From contig VWZL01000601.1 of NCBI GenBank assembly GCA_013396915.1, positions 478,525 through 542,524 on the forward strand: DNA of 64,000 nt, read 5' to 3'. This DNA comes from Stercorarius parasiticus. Its lineage: Eukaryota > Chordata > Aves > Charadriiformes > Stercorariidae. This document shows, one piece after another, positions 34,487 through 47,287 of the stretch (positions are counted from its first letter, which is position 1; every line of letters starts with the position of its first letter). The notes under the pieces are model-generated. The model ran no database searches. It saw nothing but the letters and a program-made list of their open reading frames with translations, and had not been told where the DNA came from. The translations under genes were made by a program, and so were the position numbers.

Positions 34487-35849
34487 AATACAGAGTTTTC
34501 AGGTACTGTGAGCAGGGCCACAGTCATCACAGTCATTCGAGTCTTGTACAAAATTTTAAAAATTGTCAGTCTCTACATACTTCACTATTTATATGTATTT
34601 ATTTATACATCCATCTTGAAGATGGTGAGAAGAGTCCATCAGATCCATAAATGGCTGGTGATAGGTATCCAAATGCAGGGAAATAATGAAGGGGCAGTGA
34701 CAATGCAAATCATACGAGGTTTCATACCCTTCTGAAAAGTTCTGTGGAAATTGTGATTCTATATCTTGGCTTAGTTACCGGTTGAAACTATTCTTTGGTC
34801 ACCTGGAGAACTCTTTCTGTATTCTTGGCCAGGAAGGCTGGAGAATATCCTTCACAATCTGCCACTTCATTAAATTCCTTTTGGCAGAAAAATTATTCCC
34901 TGGAAACATGATCTTGTTGAGGCTTAGTCTTAGGATATTGTAGTGTTATCTATATTGTCTCTTCCGTAACAACATACACAAGAGTTCAGTAAGAAATAAA
35001 TAGCAGAGCAGCCTTCAGAGAGGCCATACAGTTCCTGAGTATCAAGTGACTCATTGACATAGAATTCATATTAAATACATGTAGGATTTGTTTTTCCCAT
35101 TTTAAACCTTTAGATGTGAAGACAGAGTTGCTTTCAGAGTTTTTGCTTTGTGATCTCGGTGTATTCCGTTTGAGTCTTTGCTATGAATAATGCCTACAAA
35201 TTTTCTAGCATCAATAGGGAAATTATGCTTTGCACAGACTGATGTTCCTTCCTGCTCCTTTCATTTTTCAACAGCTACTTCACATCCTTATTCACCTCTG
35301 AATGTTAGGCTCAAGAGAAAGAGAATAATCATCCTTCCTCACCAATATTTGGATCAATAGTTTGCATTCTTCAGGCACAGCATTGCAATTTGATGTCTGC
35401 CATTTCCACCAAATGTTCTGCATCCCACATGTAATTAGGTTTTTTTTCTTTTACAATATTTTACCCATAAGAGTAGGATTTTTTTCTTCACTTTTCCTGC
35501 TTTTCTGTGTCTTAACAGTGGAAGCAGGTTGCCTTTGTATGGTGTTCAATTCTGCTTTAATATGATTAAGGTATAAAGAGGCAGTTTGGAGTGAAACGAT
35601 CAAAATGCCTCATTTTCTGCCTTAGTTACCCAAGTGTTTCAAAGTGAATACAGCTTTGCTGTTGCAGACAGATGGTATTCTTACTCCCTCTAAGAACCTC
35701 TACTTAGTACTTCACTTTCCTGGAAAATATTTCTACAAGCTTTCTGATAACATAGTTCCTCATTTAACATATTACTCTGAGGAAAAAAGGCTGATGATGG
35801 TGGTTGACTTTGATAAGGTATTGCTAAGACAGCAGTATGTCCTGTCAAA
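34487..35849. other. Spacer, no gene seen
   Basis: AT-rich; frames at 34478-34735, 35362-35565 and 35644-35985 show no domain. Confidence 0.55.
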
Positions 35850-36270
35850 AATCTGGTGTGCTTCCTTGAGGGAATCAATGGCTCCTCCTAATTTAATATT
35901 ATCAGCAAAGTTACTTAGTGTGCACTCAGCTCCTGTGTCTAGGCATTACTTTCTCCTCATGAACCTATGCTTGTTTGATCAATGACTGCATTGCTTTTCA
36001 AGCGTTTTTGATAACTCCCAGAATAATCTTCTCCATAATTTTACCGGGCACTGAAGTGAGACTGACAGGCCTACAATTACCAGGATCTTTTTTCTAATCC
36101 TTCTTGAAAATTGGACATTCGCTAGCTTCCAGTCAGCTGGAACCTCTCTAGATTCCCACAACCATTGATAAATAAAGGAGAGAGGTCTCACATTGTCCTT
36201 TGGCCAACTCTTTCAGTATCTGGGATGAATCCCATTCATAGACTTATTTCCATTTAGATGCAGCAGTAAA
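35850..36270 (-). mobile_element. Old CR1-clade LINE fragment with internal deletion
   Basis: On the minus strand, 36270-35985 encodes the start of an RT (GIHPR, then VPADWKLANVQF and a GLSVSL segment matching the VPEDWKKANVTPIFKK...YRPVSL region of CR1). 35945-35850 encodes a CTLSNFADNIKLGGAIDSL stretch that corresponds to the FADDTKLGG box. About 100 codons between them are missing. High divergence and frameshifts mark it as much older than the other copies. Frames at 35979-36191 (-) and 35690-35878 (-) are its remnants. Confidence 0.75.
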
Positions 36271-39200
36271 TACTGTAATAGTTCAAAGTCAACTGGGAGC
36301 TTATGACTCCTCTAGTCGCGGTCCTCCAACCTAGGGTTCAGGGAGTTCTAGAGCCCATCATGGGTGTTGAAGACATAGGTGAACAGGCTTCTTTGATTCG
36401 GAAGTTCTCAAAGTAGAACCCAGAGGCTGACGCGCAAACTGCTGTGTCTACAGGCTGCTTCTGTTGGTTGAGCTCTCAGTGCCAAAAGCATTGTCTGCTA
36501 TTTGTCATCTCCATTTAAGGTCACATTTTGAATACACCTGGAGTGGTTCATACTCTGTCACTGAAGGACAGATGGTGAATTGGCTGCTGGTTTCAGGCAG
36601 CTGCAGACTATATCACCCTTCTACACCCATCCCAAAAGGATGTGCAGCAGCAAATACAGCTGTAACTCTCCAACAGCTGTGGTGCAGTACTGTAACACAA
36701 TTAAGCACTTTGCAGGTGCTGTACAGATGAAGGTTTACTGTTTGTATTCATGTTAACCGGGAGTTTTCAACTGCATCCTTTGACAGTGACAGCACTTCTG
36801 AGCTATATATTGTGTTCGGTGTTTGTATAGTGCCGTAAATCCAGTTTGTCACAGGGTCTGTCTGACACTGTTCCAAACAACTATCTGGCGCATAAGAAGC
36901 AGGTGCTCAGCAGGACAAGAAATCAAATACACACCTATATTACAAAAATACGTATTTCTCTTTCTTTCCTGCTTTGTTCAGATTTATAAAGCTTGCTAAC
37001 TCAAAACCACGTGCTTCTGGAATGACTGACTTTTGTCACTTCGTTCTGTGACCCCTTTAATAGCTTTTCAAATTGCTTTTAGGGCGTTTTATCTTTTTTT
37101 CAATGTTCGTGTGTTCATTGTATATTTCAATTGATTAAGTTTCTTACTTCAAATTGAGCGTACGAAAAGACACATCAGATCCCAAACTTCAGAGCTTTGT
37201 TTTATAAAAACATGAAAAATACAAACTGGGTACAAGGTACCTCTAGTAATAGAAAAAAAGTCCTCAGACCTGCTAGTTAAAAGAGACAAAGTGAATACTC
37301 GGAAGTATTCTCCCATCATTCAGCTTTTCTGAATGGTACCTTTCTTCAGTGCTTCTTTCTTGCAACTTTCAGTGGTTCCTGGGGTAAACGTATATCATAA
37401 GGATTCCTCTAGAATTACCAAAAAAGGCTTCTAACTCCATCTCAGTTTTGGATCTTTTCTCTACCTTAAGCAGGATTTTGTTCAGCTTGATGCTGACACC
37501 TTGATCTTTTCTTTCTTAAACCCTGCATGTCAAAATATTCTTGAAACCACTCTCAGTTGTTACAGGGAAAGGAGCACGACCTTTCTTCCCCTGTGCTCAT
37601 GTCCACTCTGGTCAGCCTCATCCTCAATGCATCTTTAATGATATATAATTTATATGCTTAATATGGCATTTAGTGTGGTATATGCTTGCTAATACCACTT
37701 GAAACTATTATGTGCGCAATGAAAGGTTGTACTGTTCTTAGTCCTATATATAAAAATCTTAACTATAGAGCTGTAGACCTTTTTATTATACAAAAATCTC
37801 CACCTCTGACTCTAATCTAAAAATATTGACATAGCGGCAAATTAATAAGGCATATAAAACTATGTCCTCATGAGACTTTTGAACTTAATGTCAATATTAA
37901 CTTTTCCCTGTGATTGCGAACAAAATGTCCATCTAATATGCTTGCACAGTGCATTTGGGTGAACTTGTCACATTCTGATCTTCCATTCAAATGAATGGAT
38001 GCTCTACAAGAGCAAGGTTTAAAGTTCAGAATATAGGAAGGGTTTGAAGATTGCTTTCATTGAGACTTTTCACAATGTCTTTCCAAATTAGAGTAACAGT
38101 GATGTCTTCCGCTGAGATGCAATGGACTCCTACAATAAAGCTTGCTTTATCTAAGGGTAGACAGGGCACTATCTTTTAAGCCTCTCCTGAGATAAATAAA
38201 ACATAAAAAGGAACAAATGAAGATGAAAGTAGTGGAAGAATTCTGCTGTTAATGTTCACTGTTGTGCAAAAAAACCAAGACTGCATCCCCATCTTCAAAT
38301 CCTGTAATAATTATAGTCCTTGACCCCACAAAGTTTTACTTTTGCTTTTCTCTGCATCATCTTTTCTTAATACTTATTCTTAATTACTATTTCATCCAGC
38401 CTCACTGAAAGTTTAAAACTATGGAAGAAGAATCCCTTCTGCAAAATTGATTTTTACTTGAGTTTAGCTGATGTTCAACTAGATCTGGTGTATCACATCC
38501 CATATAATTCCTGTTCCAGGACGATAATTTCCCCTTTCTTCTTACTAGTTAGGAGGATAAATACTTAAACGCAGTATGAATTTTATACAATAAAGACCTG
38601 ACTGAGGAGCAATTTTTCAATAACAGTGTTCTTCATTCTTTTGTTTCTTGAGGTTGCAGGGTAGCAAGGAAAATCTATGAACAGTCAGGAAAACCCTGCA
38701 GATACGAACTTGTCTTCAATCTGGATGATGGCAATGTATTAGCTTATGCTATTACCTCTTGCATTTAAGGCGAAGGCTTAACCCTTTTGCTCAGGAAAAA
38801 GTTTCACATTTCCATGTCTTTACAAGACTTCTGTTCCACACGCAATTGTAAAGTCTTCAACTTTCTTCGGTTACTGTCCAAATAAATGTTGTTGAGGAAA
38901 TCGCTAGTTGCAGTAACCTCTGTGTTAATGTTGGAGGCGTTAGTGTTGGAAAGGCAATTCTGTGATCTTCTCTGTGCCAGGCGCCACAAGGGCTATAGAG
39001 CTAATGATCTGAACAGGTGTACTTTACAAAGTAAGATTTTAAATAAAAAACAAACAAAAAAAGCCCCCCAAAATGAAAAAACAACTGAAATCTCATACTT
39101 CAGAGTTCTTGCTTTTACACAGAAACACATTAAAAAGAAGGTAAAACATAAGAAAAAGCAGGTCTCAGTACATTTCCTTAGAATAATACGCAGGACATAA

Positions 39201-40880
39201 AACATGTTGAATCCACAAGATTACATGAAGACTGCTTTGCTTCCCCATCCCCCTCTATGCCATAACCTTTTCTCAGCCACTAGTATTCAGTGCAAAGCAA
39301 TATCTTCAACCACCACAACAGGGATGCAGAGGGGAAACCAAGAGCGCCTTCTAAGTCTGGGCAGATTTTGTCGGGTGAAATCTGTGCCAGATGACCATTT
39401 GGTTTCTTACTTATAGCAAGGAAGAAAAACTAAAACTGTCTGAGATTCTGTGTCTGAGAATAATGGCATTTGTCTCCTTGCCCCAAATTTGGTGATCAGT
39501 AAAATACAAGGAAAAATGTAAGAACAATCTCTAAAAATAGCAGAATGTGTTTAAATTAAAATACTGAGGGTTTTCTAAGCCTTGTCATATGAAAGCAATA
39601 AAAGCACAGAGTATAAAGAATTATCACAACTTGCAATTATCAGTATAAGAAGATTAAACAGCTCAATTCCTTTCTTTTTGTTCCATAACTGAGTTTATCT
39701 TCATTCACGCAGTAGCCACAGAACGAGACTGGCAGACTTCAAAGGCAAATGTAAGAGCTTTAGGTTTCATCATTAATGTTATTTTATAGTTTTATCAGTT
39801 TGCCTCCTTCCCTACCTCATTAGGTAAACAAATTTTTCACATACAATAAATAGTAGGTCATAAAATTTCTGCTATGGGAGTGAAGGAAATAAGGTGGACG
39901 GGGTTTTTTTATTATCAAAGAAATTACAAATCTTGCTTTTCATATTTTGTTAAACTAATATTTACAATGAAAACAACAAGTAGCAACAGATTAGCTGGTT
40001 TAGAACTAAAGTTTCAGTAATAGTTTCCTCTTTTTTATAGCACACTAACAGCTTTTTTGCTTGTTGACCTCTGATTTCAGTTGCTGAGACTGAACACTTA
40101 GCAAAACAAACACAACAGAACTTAAAAGAGGTAGCCACATTCTAAGGCCATTTAAAATACTTTAGACAATATTCTGTTAGTTACTTGTAGGTACTTTTTT
40201 TTTTTTGCTTGCATTCTTTATTTGTTTCAAATAACTAATACCCATAACTGTAGTGAATATTTTTACTGTCGAGTTCTCTATTGCTGACTGGATGTCCTTC
40301 TTAAAACACATCCACTCAGGCAAATTCAGTAGATTTTGAGTGAGCTAGCCTTCTGAGGAAGTAGTGTCAATATGGAATCCTATAAGCCGAGGAATTAATA
40401 AAAATCAACAAACAAATTATAATAAAACCGGGAAATATGATAATGAATATTTTGGAGGTTTAGAAAAAAGTATTAATGCTATAGAAGTAGTGGTGTCTCC
40501 TTTTAATTATATTGTAGTTATAACAATAATCTAAGTTCTTCTAGAGATGGACACACTGCATAGCTTTCTTTTATTCTCTAACAGATGGAAACAAACTTTT
40601 TAATTACTTACTATTAAACTCGAGGCATGCTCTGCTCATCTTTCACTCCAGTGTTAAAGTTAACTGAATATCTGTAATATGATAGTGATGTCAACACGAC
40701 GGTCAGTGATAGTAAACACTTGGATCTAAACAATACTAGCTAAAAATCCTACAAATGCCTGCCATAGCACATGTTAAATTCATACCCAACACGCCCATAT
40801 TATGAATGATTGCTTGCACTCCTCAGTTTCACTTGTAATGTGTTGTTGGACTCTATCACTTTTTGGACTACAAATGTGTG
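36271..40880. other. Long AT-rich spacer
   Basis: No repeat family or gene recognised. Frames at 36464-36730, 38804-39205 (both strands) and 39204-39416 appear random; the Lys-rich frame ending at 39200 is a translation of A-rich sequence. Confidence 0.5.
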
Positions 40881-40940
40881 TTTTTTCAAAATTATACTTA
40901 CTTTTTCAGAATTATACTTACTTTTTCAAAATTATACTTA
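40881..40940 (+). repeat. 20-bp tandem repeat, three copies
   Basis: Unit CTTTTTCARAATTATACTTA at 40881, 40901 and 40921. The copies differ at the first base of unit 1 and one internal G in unit 2. Confidence 0.95.
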
Positions 40941-43900
40941 AGCACTTTAAATTTCCTGGTAAAAAGAAGACACTTTAAAGGATAAAGTCTGAGAGATTAA
41001 TTGGTTTCTTCATTTAGGGAGTTCTGATTCCTCCAAATTCCTATTAGCATTTTTCTCACCAGAACAGGTGATACATCTAAACCACATCTCATAAGTGGTT
41101 TGGTATTATACAGATTTTTCAACGGATAAATAGATTTGTAGTATTATTTATGATTTAAACTGCAGGTAACTAAAATGATAGTTAAGTTTGGGAAAAGGAA
41201 AGAATTAATTAAGAGTAGTAACACTCTCAGCTGGTATAAAATTCCACTGACTTCACTGGCAATGTTCTGTGGCATCATCAGCTTTCTCACTGCACGTTTA
41301 AAAGGGAGTTTTATCTAATAGACTATAACAAATGGAAACAAAATAGCAACTGATTTCTGATACAGAACCAACTTATATGTCCGTCTAAATGCCTCTGGAA
41401 ATTCTCCACAAAAGCCAAAGTTTTGTTTCTGAATTCTTAACTTTCTCTAGCTGGTAAATGGGTTCCTCAGGCATTCCAGCCTAGGACTCAGATTCTTCTA
41501 TGTACTGCAGTGTACTTGATTTCTAAATTGTAACTTGGAGGTTAATTACTCACTGATCACAGGTTCTGTAGTCCATACAAGTCAAAAGCAATAAAACTGA
41601 AAACTGAGTCAAAACGTCTTTCAGTTCATCATTTTGACAACACCTTAGGCTCTCTTATATTTTTTCCATTACTAGCTTGGCTAATATCTTTGATTTAGTT
41701 CTTCCAAATGTAATAATTGTATCTCTAACAAATTCATCTCCAGCCTCCCTGCCATCATCCATTTCCCTGACCTTCCCTCCCAGTATATTTTAATGTCCCT
41801 GTGTGCCCCCAGGAAACGGTCACTGTGCATGAGGGTTTGTATTCAAGAAGTTACAACAACCTAACTTTTAACATGGTTTAAAGAGTCACAGTTAACAAAA
41901 CTTTTTGTAGTAGTGCTCATTCCATTTTTTTCAACATTGGTTCTATTTACTCAGGATGTCCACGGTTCCCCTACTTCTCTCCAAGAAGGAGTTCTACTAT
42001 TCAGAGATGTGATTTTCTTGGGGACACCAGGTCTTATGTGAAAAGGATGGATCGTGAAAGGGGGAAGAACTGTGAGAAGCACATTTTGGTTTGGACCTAG
42101 AGAACAGGAAAGGAGTCTTTCTTTGCTTCTGATGAAGGATCCTGTTTGTGTTCAGATGGAAATTCTGACAACATTACAAAAAATATAATGCCAATCATCA
42201 ATTACTGGAAAAATTTAAAAAATACAGAGTCTCTTGCTGCACTAAGTACATAATCCCGGTTCAGTCAAGTCTCCTGAGGAGTAAAAGAGAGGAATACATG
42301 TGGAAAGAAAGAAGAGGTGGTACAGAGCAAATTAGGGATATAAAAATTCCATTTGAGGCAGAAGGAACAAGGGTGATAAATGAGGGAGAAGGCAGACCCT
42401 GGTGAGACTTTGTTGGGCCAGTGATCCCGAGGATCTGATTCTACATTTTGGAGAGGTATATGCAACCTGAGCACCTGATGCATGAAGAAAGGTGCAGTGG
42501 TTTTTAAAAGTAGAGGAAAGAGTTTCTTCTCTGAAATGTCATGAAGCATTTCCAAAAAAAATTGAAGGTTGATCCATAATCAGCATGGTACTCACCTGTG
42601 AAAAAACAATAAGCTCAGAAATATCCTTTTTATATGTTAATCTACCTTGAAGCAGGTTCCTATTCTATCTTGGTAGATGTCGTAAAAATCAGCAATGACT
42701 TTTTCAAACAATCTTCCCAATTAGCTAGAAAAGGGCAACTGAACTATTAGCTGAACTTCACTGAGCAGATTTTGCTGTAGTAACCTGGACTTTGTATTTT
42801 GTATGCCCTTACTGTATGCCTGTTCAGTATCAAAAGAAAAAGAAAAAAGAAAAAAAGAAAAAAAAGAAAATGGCATTTGCCATTAATGAATTGAAAATAC
42901 AGTGCCACCTATTCTAGTATATAATGAGAATTACTCCTACCATGGCAATAGTAGAACAGTGAGTTAATCTTCCAACAACGTAAGACAAAATTTGACCAAC
43001 TCTAAAAGTCAAAGTTTCATTTTTCTTGGAAGCCTTGTCAGAAGAAATAAACAACAGCTACATGCAGAAATAAAAAAAATATTGGTTGTTTTAGATACCA
43101 TTGGCCTTTGTCTGCTTTTCAGAAACCAGAATAGTTTCTTGACAGGACGGCTGTGCTTTCTTTGCTAGGATTAGTTGAATCTATCCCCTTTTCTTTTTGT
43201 TTTAATAGGTCCGATAATTCTTAGAAAATTCTCATGTCTCTACAAAACACTGTTATAAGTTGTACGTACAATTCCTGTTTCTCTTAAAAATCTGATAAAA
43301 AATTATTTATCTTTTTTTTTAACTCTTATAGACATGGTCCCTCTATCACAGTATTTAGTTGTTGTGTTTATTTTATATTTACTAGATTCTGTATGCCCAA
43401 GAGACTGACATGCAGAAAACCTGCAGTGCGGCACACATCTGACCACATTCGTATCTTCCTGAGAATGACCAATGTGTCTTAATTACTTTAGGAGTCTCCT
43501 CTAGAGGGTATCAACCAATGTAAATCTTTTTCAGAACAGCGAGCCATGTGGATAAATTTGTCCTAAAACTGAGGACGATATTCTTTTTACATGTATATCA
43601 GTAGAATGTTTATTGAAACTTATCATTAAAAAGCCTATATTTAAAAGTGTTTTAAATTGGAAGCATTCTTGAATGAGAATGTATTTCTGTCAGCAGTAAT
43701 CTACCTGTACCTTATTAAATATTTTTTGTTAGAATGTTTTTTGTAATGTTAGAATAGCAGACATGATTATTCGTTGATTTCTTATAATCTATTCCATTAG
43801 AAAGGAGCTATAAAGAGATATTATTCAACTCATTTGCAGGGGAATAAATAACAACACAATGTGGAACATGGGTGGCAGATTATATTCCGTGTTAAAATAG

Positions 43901-45324
43901 TTGAATATGCATAATAAAATGCATAACTATTTTAAGTTATTGCTATGTACGCTTGTACAGTGCTGAATGAGATCTAAACTAGTCATGACAAAGAATATAG
44001 AAGGGAAAGTACTTCAGTAGCTTCTAGTGTGGATTTAAGAAAATTATGAGAATGTTTCAAAGCTTAAGGGAAGGGCATGAAACATATTGATTGGAAGCAA
44101 AAATGAATTAAGAAGCTAGTTTGCATTGTGTGATACTTGTCTGTCTCTTTTCCCTTTTTGGTCCAAACCACCATCACCTACTTCTTTGGATGATTATAAT
44201 AAAATAATTTTCCAACATTTCAGAAATATCAATAAATCTGGGTGCACACTAAGTATTATTTTGCGGAAATTAATTAAACAAGGAGAACACAGAGGCTGTA
44301 TTTTCATTCAGATATTTCTAAATCCTTTGAACAACAAAGAATAGGTATTACTTTCTGTCATTTCCAAAGAGAATAACTCAGCCATGTGACATAACAACAG
44401 CACTGCTTCTTTTCCAGAGAAATAGATTCTACCATAGGCTGAAATAAAGTGAAGAATTATCTACATAAATATGTATTTCTTATTGTCTCCACAGAAATCC
44501 AGTGAAGGCAAATGTAAGTTCGGAGAAATCATTAAATTTTCAATGAACAGAGGATTCATGGCTATTACCGTCCCAGTTCTGTGTCTCTTTGCAGATCGAA
44601 TGTTACATTAACTTCCTTTGAGTAAGTAAAGTAATTTCTTTGTATCCATGCAAGTTAGCTAAAATAATTGAGCAAATATCTACTGCTGGATATTCTCATT
44701 ATTTCTGTTACATTCCACTCACTCGATTGTGATGGAAAAGGGTTTCTACCACCTATTAGGTTTATATTGATACGTATTTTGCTTTATTTATAATTTTGAG
44801 GGGTTTTGTAAATATGAAGTAGCATCTGGGACTGAAAGTAGGAGAAGCTAAATTCAGAGATAAGCTAGGGCACAAATGTGGCAGGCAGTTCATCCCACAG
44901 TAGCAGATGACCCTGCATTGTTATTCCCTTATTTGCTAGATTTCAAATGTCGACAAGATTATAAATGTTAATAAACGATTTGATATAGTATTCTTGGGAT
45001 GTCCTTGCAGCCTTTCATGTCTTTTTAAAGACTAGAGTGGTATTCCCCAAGTCTTCACTGTCAGACTAATTTCCAGAGTAGTCTTACAGAAATGTCTTCT
45101 AGAATTTTATAATAATCTCGTTTTACAATTTAATGATATGATTTTGGGGTCAATAAAAGTTGTTGCTGTGGGAGAATCCACATGGCTTCCTCTAGATAAA
45201 ACTCAAGAGGAAATTAACTATGCTGAAAGTGACCTTCAATCAGATTGAATGGTGACCAGAGGAATACCAAAAGACTTTTGAGAAAAGGAGCCAGTTTGGA
45301 AAGATTAATAAAAGCACATAAAAC
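40941..45324. other. AT-rich spacer
   Basis: No gene supported. A-rich simple sequence (AAAAG)n lies at 42832-42870. An acceptor/donor pair near 44494/44514 is discussed in the findings. Frames at 42265-42555 (-) and 44126-44344 (+) lack domains. Confidence 0.5.
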
Positions 45325-45690
45325 CTGCTAAGTGTGAGGAAGGACCCTGGAGTGAGCAGGGGGGGACATAGCAGCACTCAAACCTGGCTTGACACCACCA
45401 GGTATCTCCCCACAGGCACTGCTGCCCCTGCCCAGATGAGACAGAGCATCCTCCCCACCAGACACCATGATGTGCCAGCACCCGACTTGTGGGGTGAGAG
45501 CAGAGGGGCAGTTCACAGGGACCCACTGCAGGTGTGTGGCTGTGAATCCTAGGGGAACTTCTCACCAACACGTAGGTCAGCAGGGTGTGGCCAGCTACAG
45601 GGGTGTACATGAACCTGAAGCACCTGGAGGTGTGCAAATATGGGGGCCCACAGGACTGTGGTGGGGGGTGAGGAGGGAGGAAATTTTGTG
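45325..45690. other. GC-rich block, unidentified
   Basis: Sharp rise in GC within an AT-rich region, with overlapping frames of 60-110 codons on both strands (45305-45637 -, 45334-45552 +, 45467-45727 +), as expected from high GC and few stops. The content (CACCTGCAG-like, GGTGTGTGGCTGTGAATCC) is not recognised. It may be a repeat of unknown family or a relic of an exon. Confidence 0.3.
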
Positions 45691-47149
45691 GAAGAATTAT
45701 AGAAGGTTGTTCATTAACATTTTGTAAGTGTCTACAACTCTGGTTTACCTGTTGGGCTGCTGATAGTGATCCTGAAGGTATAGTTCAGTGATTGACAGTT
45801 AATTACATACTGTAAGTAAACCAATGAACTGCTCTGATCCTATCTGACTTCAAACACTTGAGTTAAGTAGTTTTTCCTTATGACACTAAAGCTAATATTA
45901 TTTCCTTTACTACTCCTTAAATACTTTCAGAGTAATATTCCCTATAATTCCACATAATTTACAGAGGACTTCTGGCCTTTATTTATTTCTCAAAAATCTA
46001 AGAGGATATGTACATTTTCCAAGCGTAGATAGATGATCTTTCATACAAGAAGTGCAACTCCACTCACTGCACTGAAATTTTTCACTTCTCACATACAACT
46101 TTTTTTTTCTGAAACCTTAAGAAAAATTTAAGGATTCATTCTTGGGTGGCAGATATTTAAACTGTACATTTGATCCTTGGTCCTGCAATTAGGACTTCAT
46201 CCTGCAGTCACTTGTCGCACTCAGTGGGGAGGATATACAATGAATGAGAATTTGGACCTTGGAGTTAAATGAGAGAAAAATTCAATGCCTATCTAAATTC
46301 CTATCGCTAGTCTCCTAATGTAAATGATTAAAAGAGGGACTAGTAACCTTCCTGAAACCAGAGAATAAATTTTTATTTTATCTCATCAAAGAAAAAAAAA
46401 AGATGTGCCTTCCCTTATATTTTTCCTTCAAAGAAAAAGCAAAATTCAAACATACCAGACCATTCCTATTTAAGGCTTGAAGTTAAATCAGAAGAGCTTC
46501 AGTTGTAAGGGTTTTCACACACAAAGCCAACATATTATTTATGCTTTAAACTATTATTGTCATATGTGAGCATTTGTTTACATTAAAAATACCACTTCGT
46601 GTACAGGAGAATTGAGAATGAAAAATCAGGTGTCCTAAGCAAAAGGAGATGACTGAAGGTTGAAGGCTGATCACGTTTGTCTGACAAGCAGCCTTGTGCT
46701 TCTGTAGTTGAAGGAATTTGAAAAGAATGAACACATAGTTTTGTTACTCTCCTTTTGGCCCTTACCCAGCCGTGGATCTCCACATCAGCAACAGTTCCTT
46801 TCAGCTGCAGCTTCCATATGGATTAATGGCAAACTTTGTAGTGCAAGCAAACCAGCAAGATTAATCCCCTATTTATAAGCTGAATGTATGTAGTATATTT
46901 TAAGACAGAGAAGAAAGTCTCATAGCTTCATTTTTTTACTCTTACTTTTTCTCCTCTCTTAAGCTGGGAAAAGACTTCAACAAAACACATTGGGAATGTT
47001 ACGCGCTATTTTGCTTCATTTCCATTGTCATTTGCTAGTGTCATTCACCCTTAAAAAGACTGTTTTTCTTTTTGTCTTGTGCTGATGAGAAGTACCTGGC
47101 AGAGTAAGTACAAAGATCAGGAAATTTGAAGGTGGTCTATCATAATCAA
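45691..47149. other. AT-rich spacer, no gene seen
   Basis: Nothing recognised; short frames at 46546-46783 (-) look random. Confidence 0.55.
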
Positions 47150-47287
47150 GCTGAGGCCAGGCTTGATGAGGCTCTGAGCAACCTGATCTAGTTAAAAATG
47201 TCTCTGCTTACTGCAGGGGGGTTGGATTAGATGGCCTTTAGAGATCCCTTCCAACCCAACACATTCTATGATTCTATGATTCTATGA
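47150..47287 (+). mobile_element. CR1 3' terminus, short
   Basis: GAGGCCAGGCTTGATGAGGC, then CAACCTGATCTAG, a GGGGGGTTGGATTAGATGGC 3'UTR segment and three ATTCTATG-type units ending at 47287. Only the last ~140 bp of the element inserted or survived. Confidence 0.9.

Noticed and set aside
38886..39200. Lys-rich 104-codon frame
   Set aside because: Translation of A-rich DNA with no domain.
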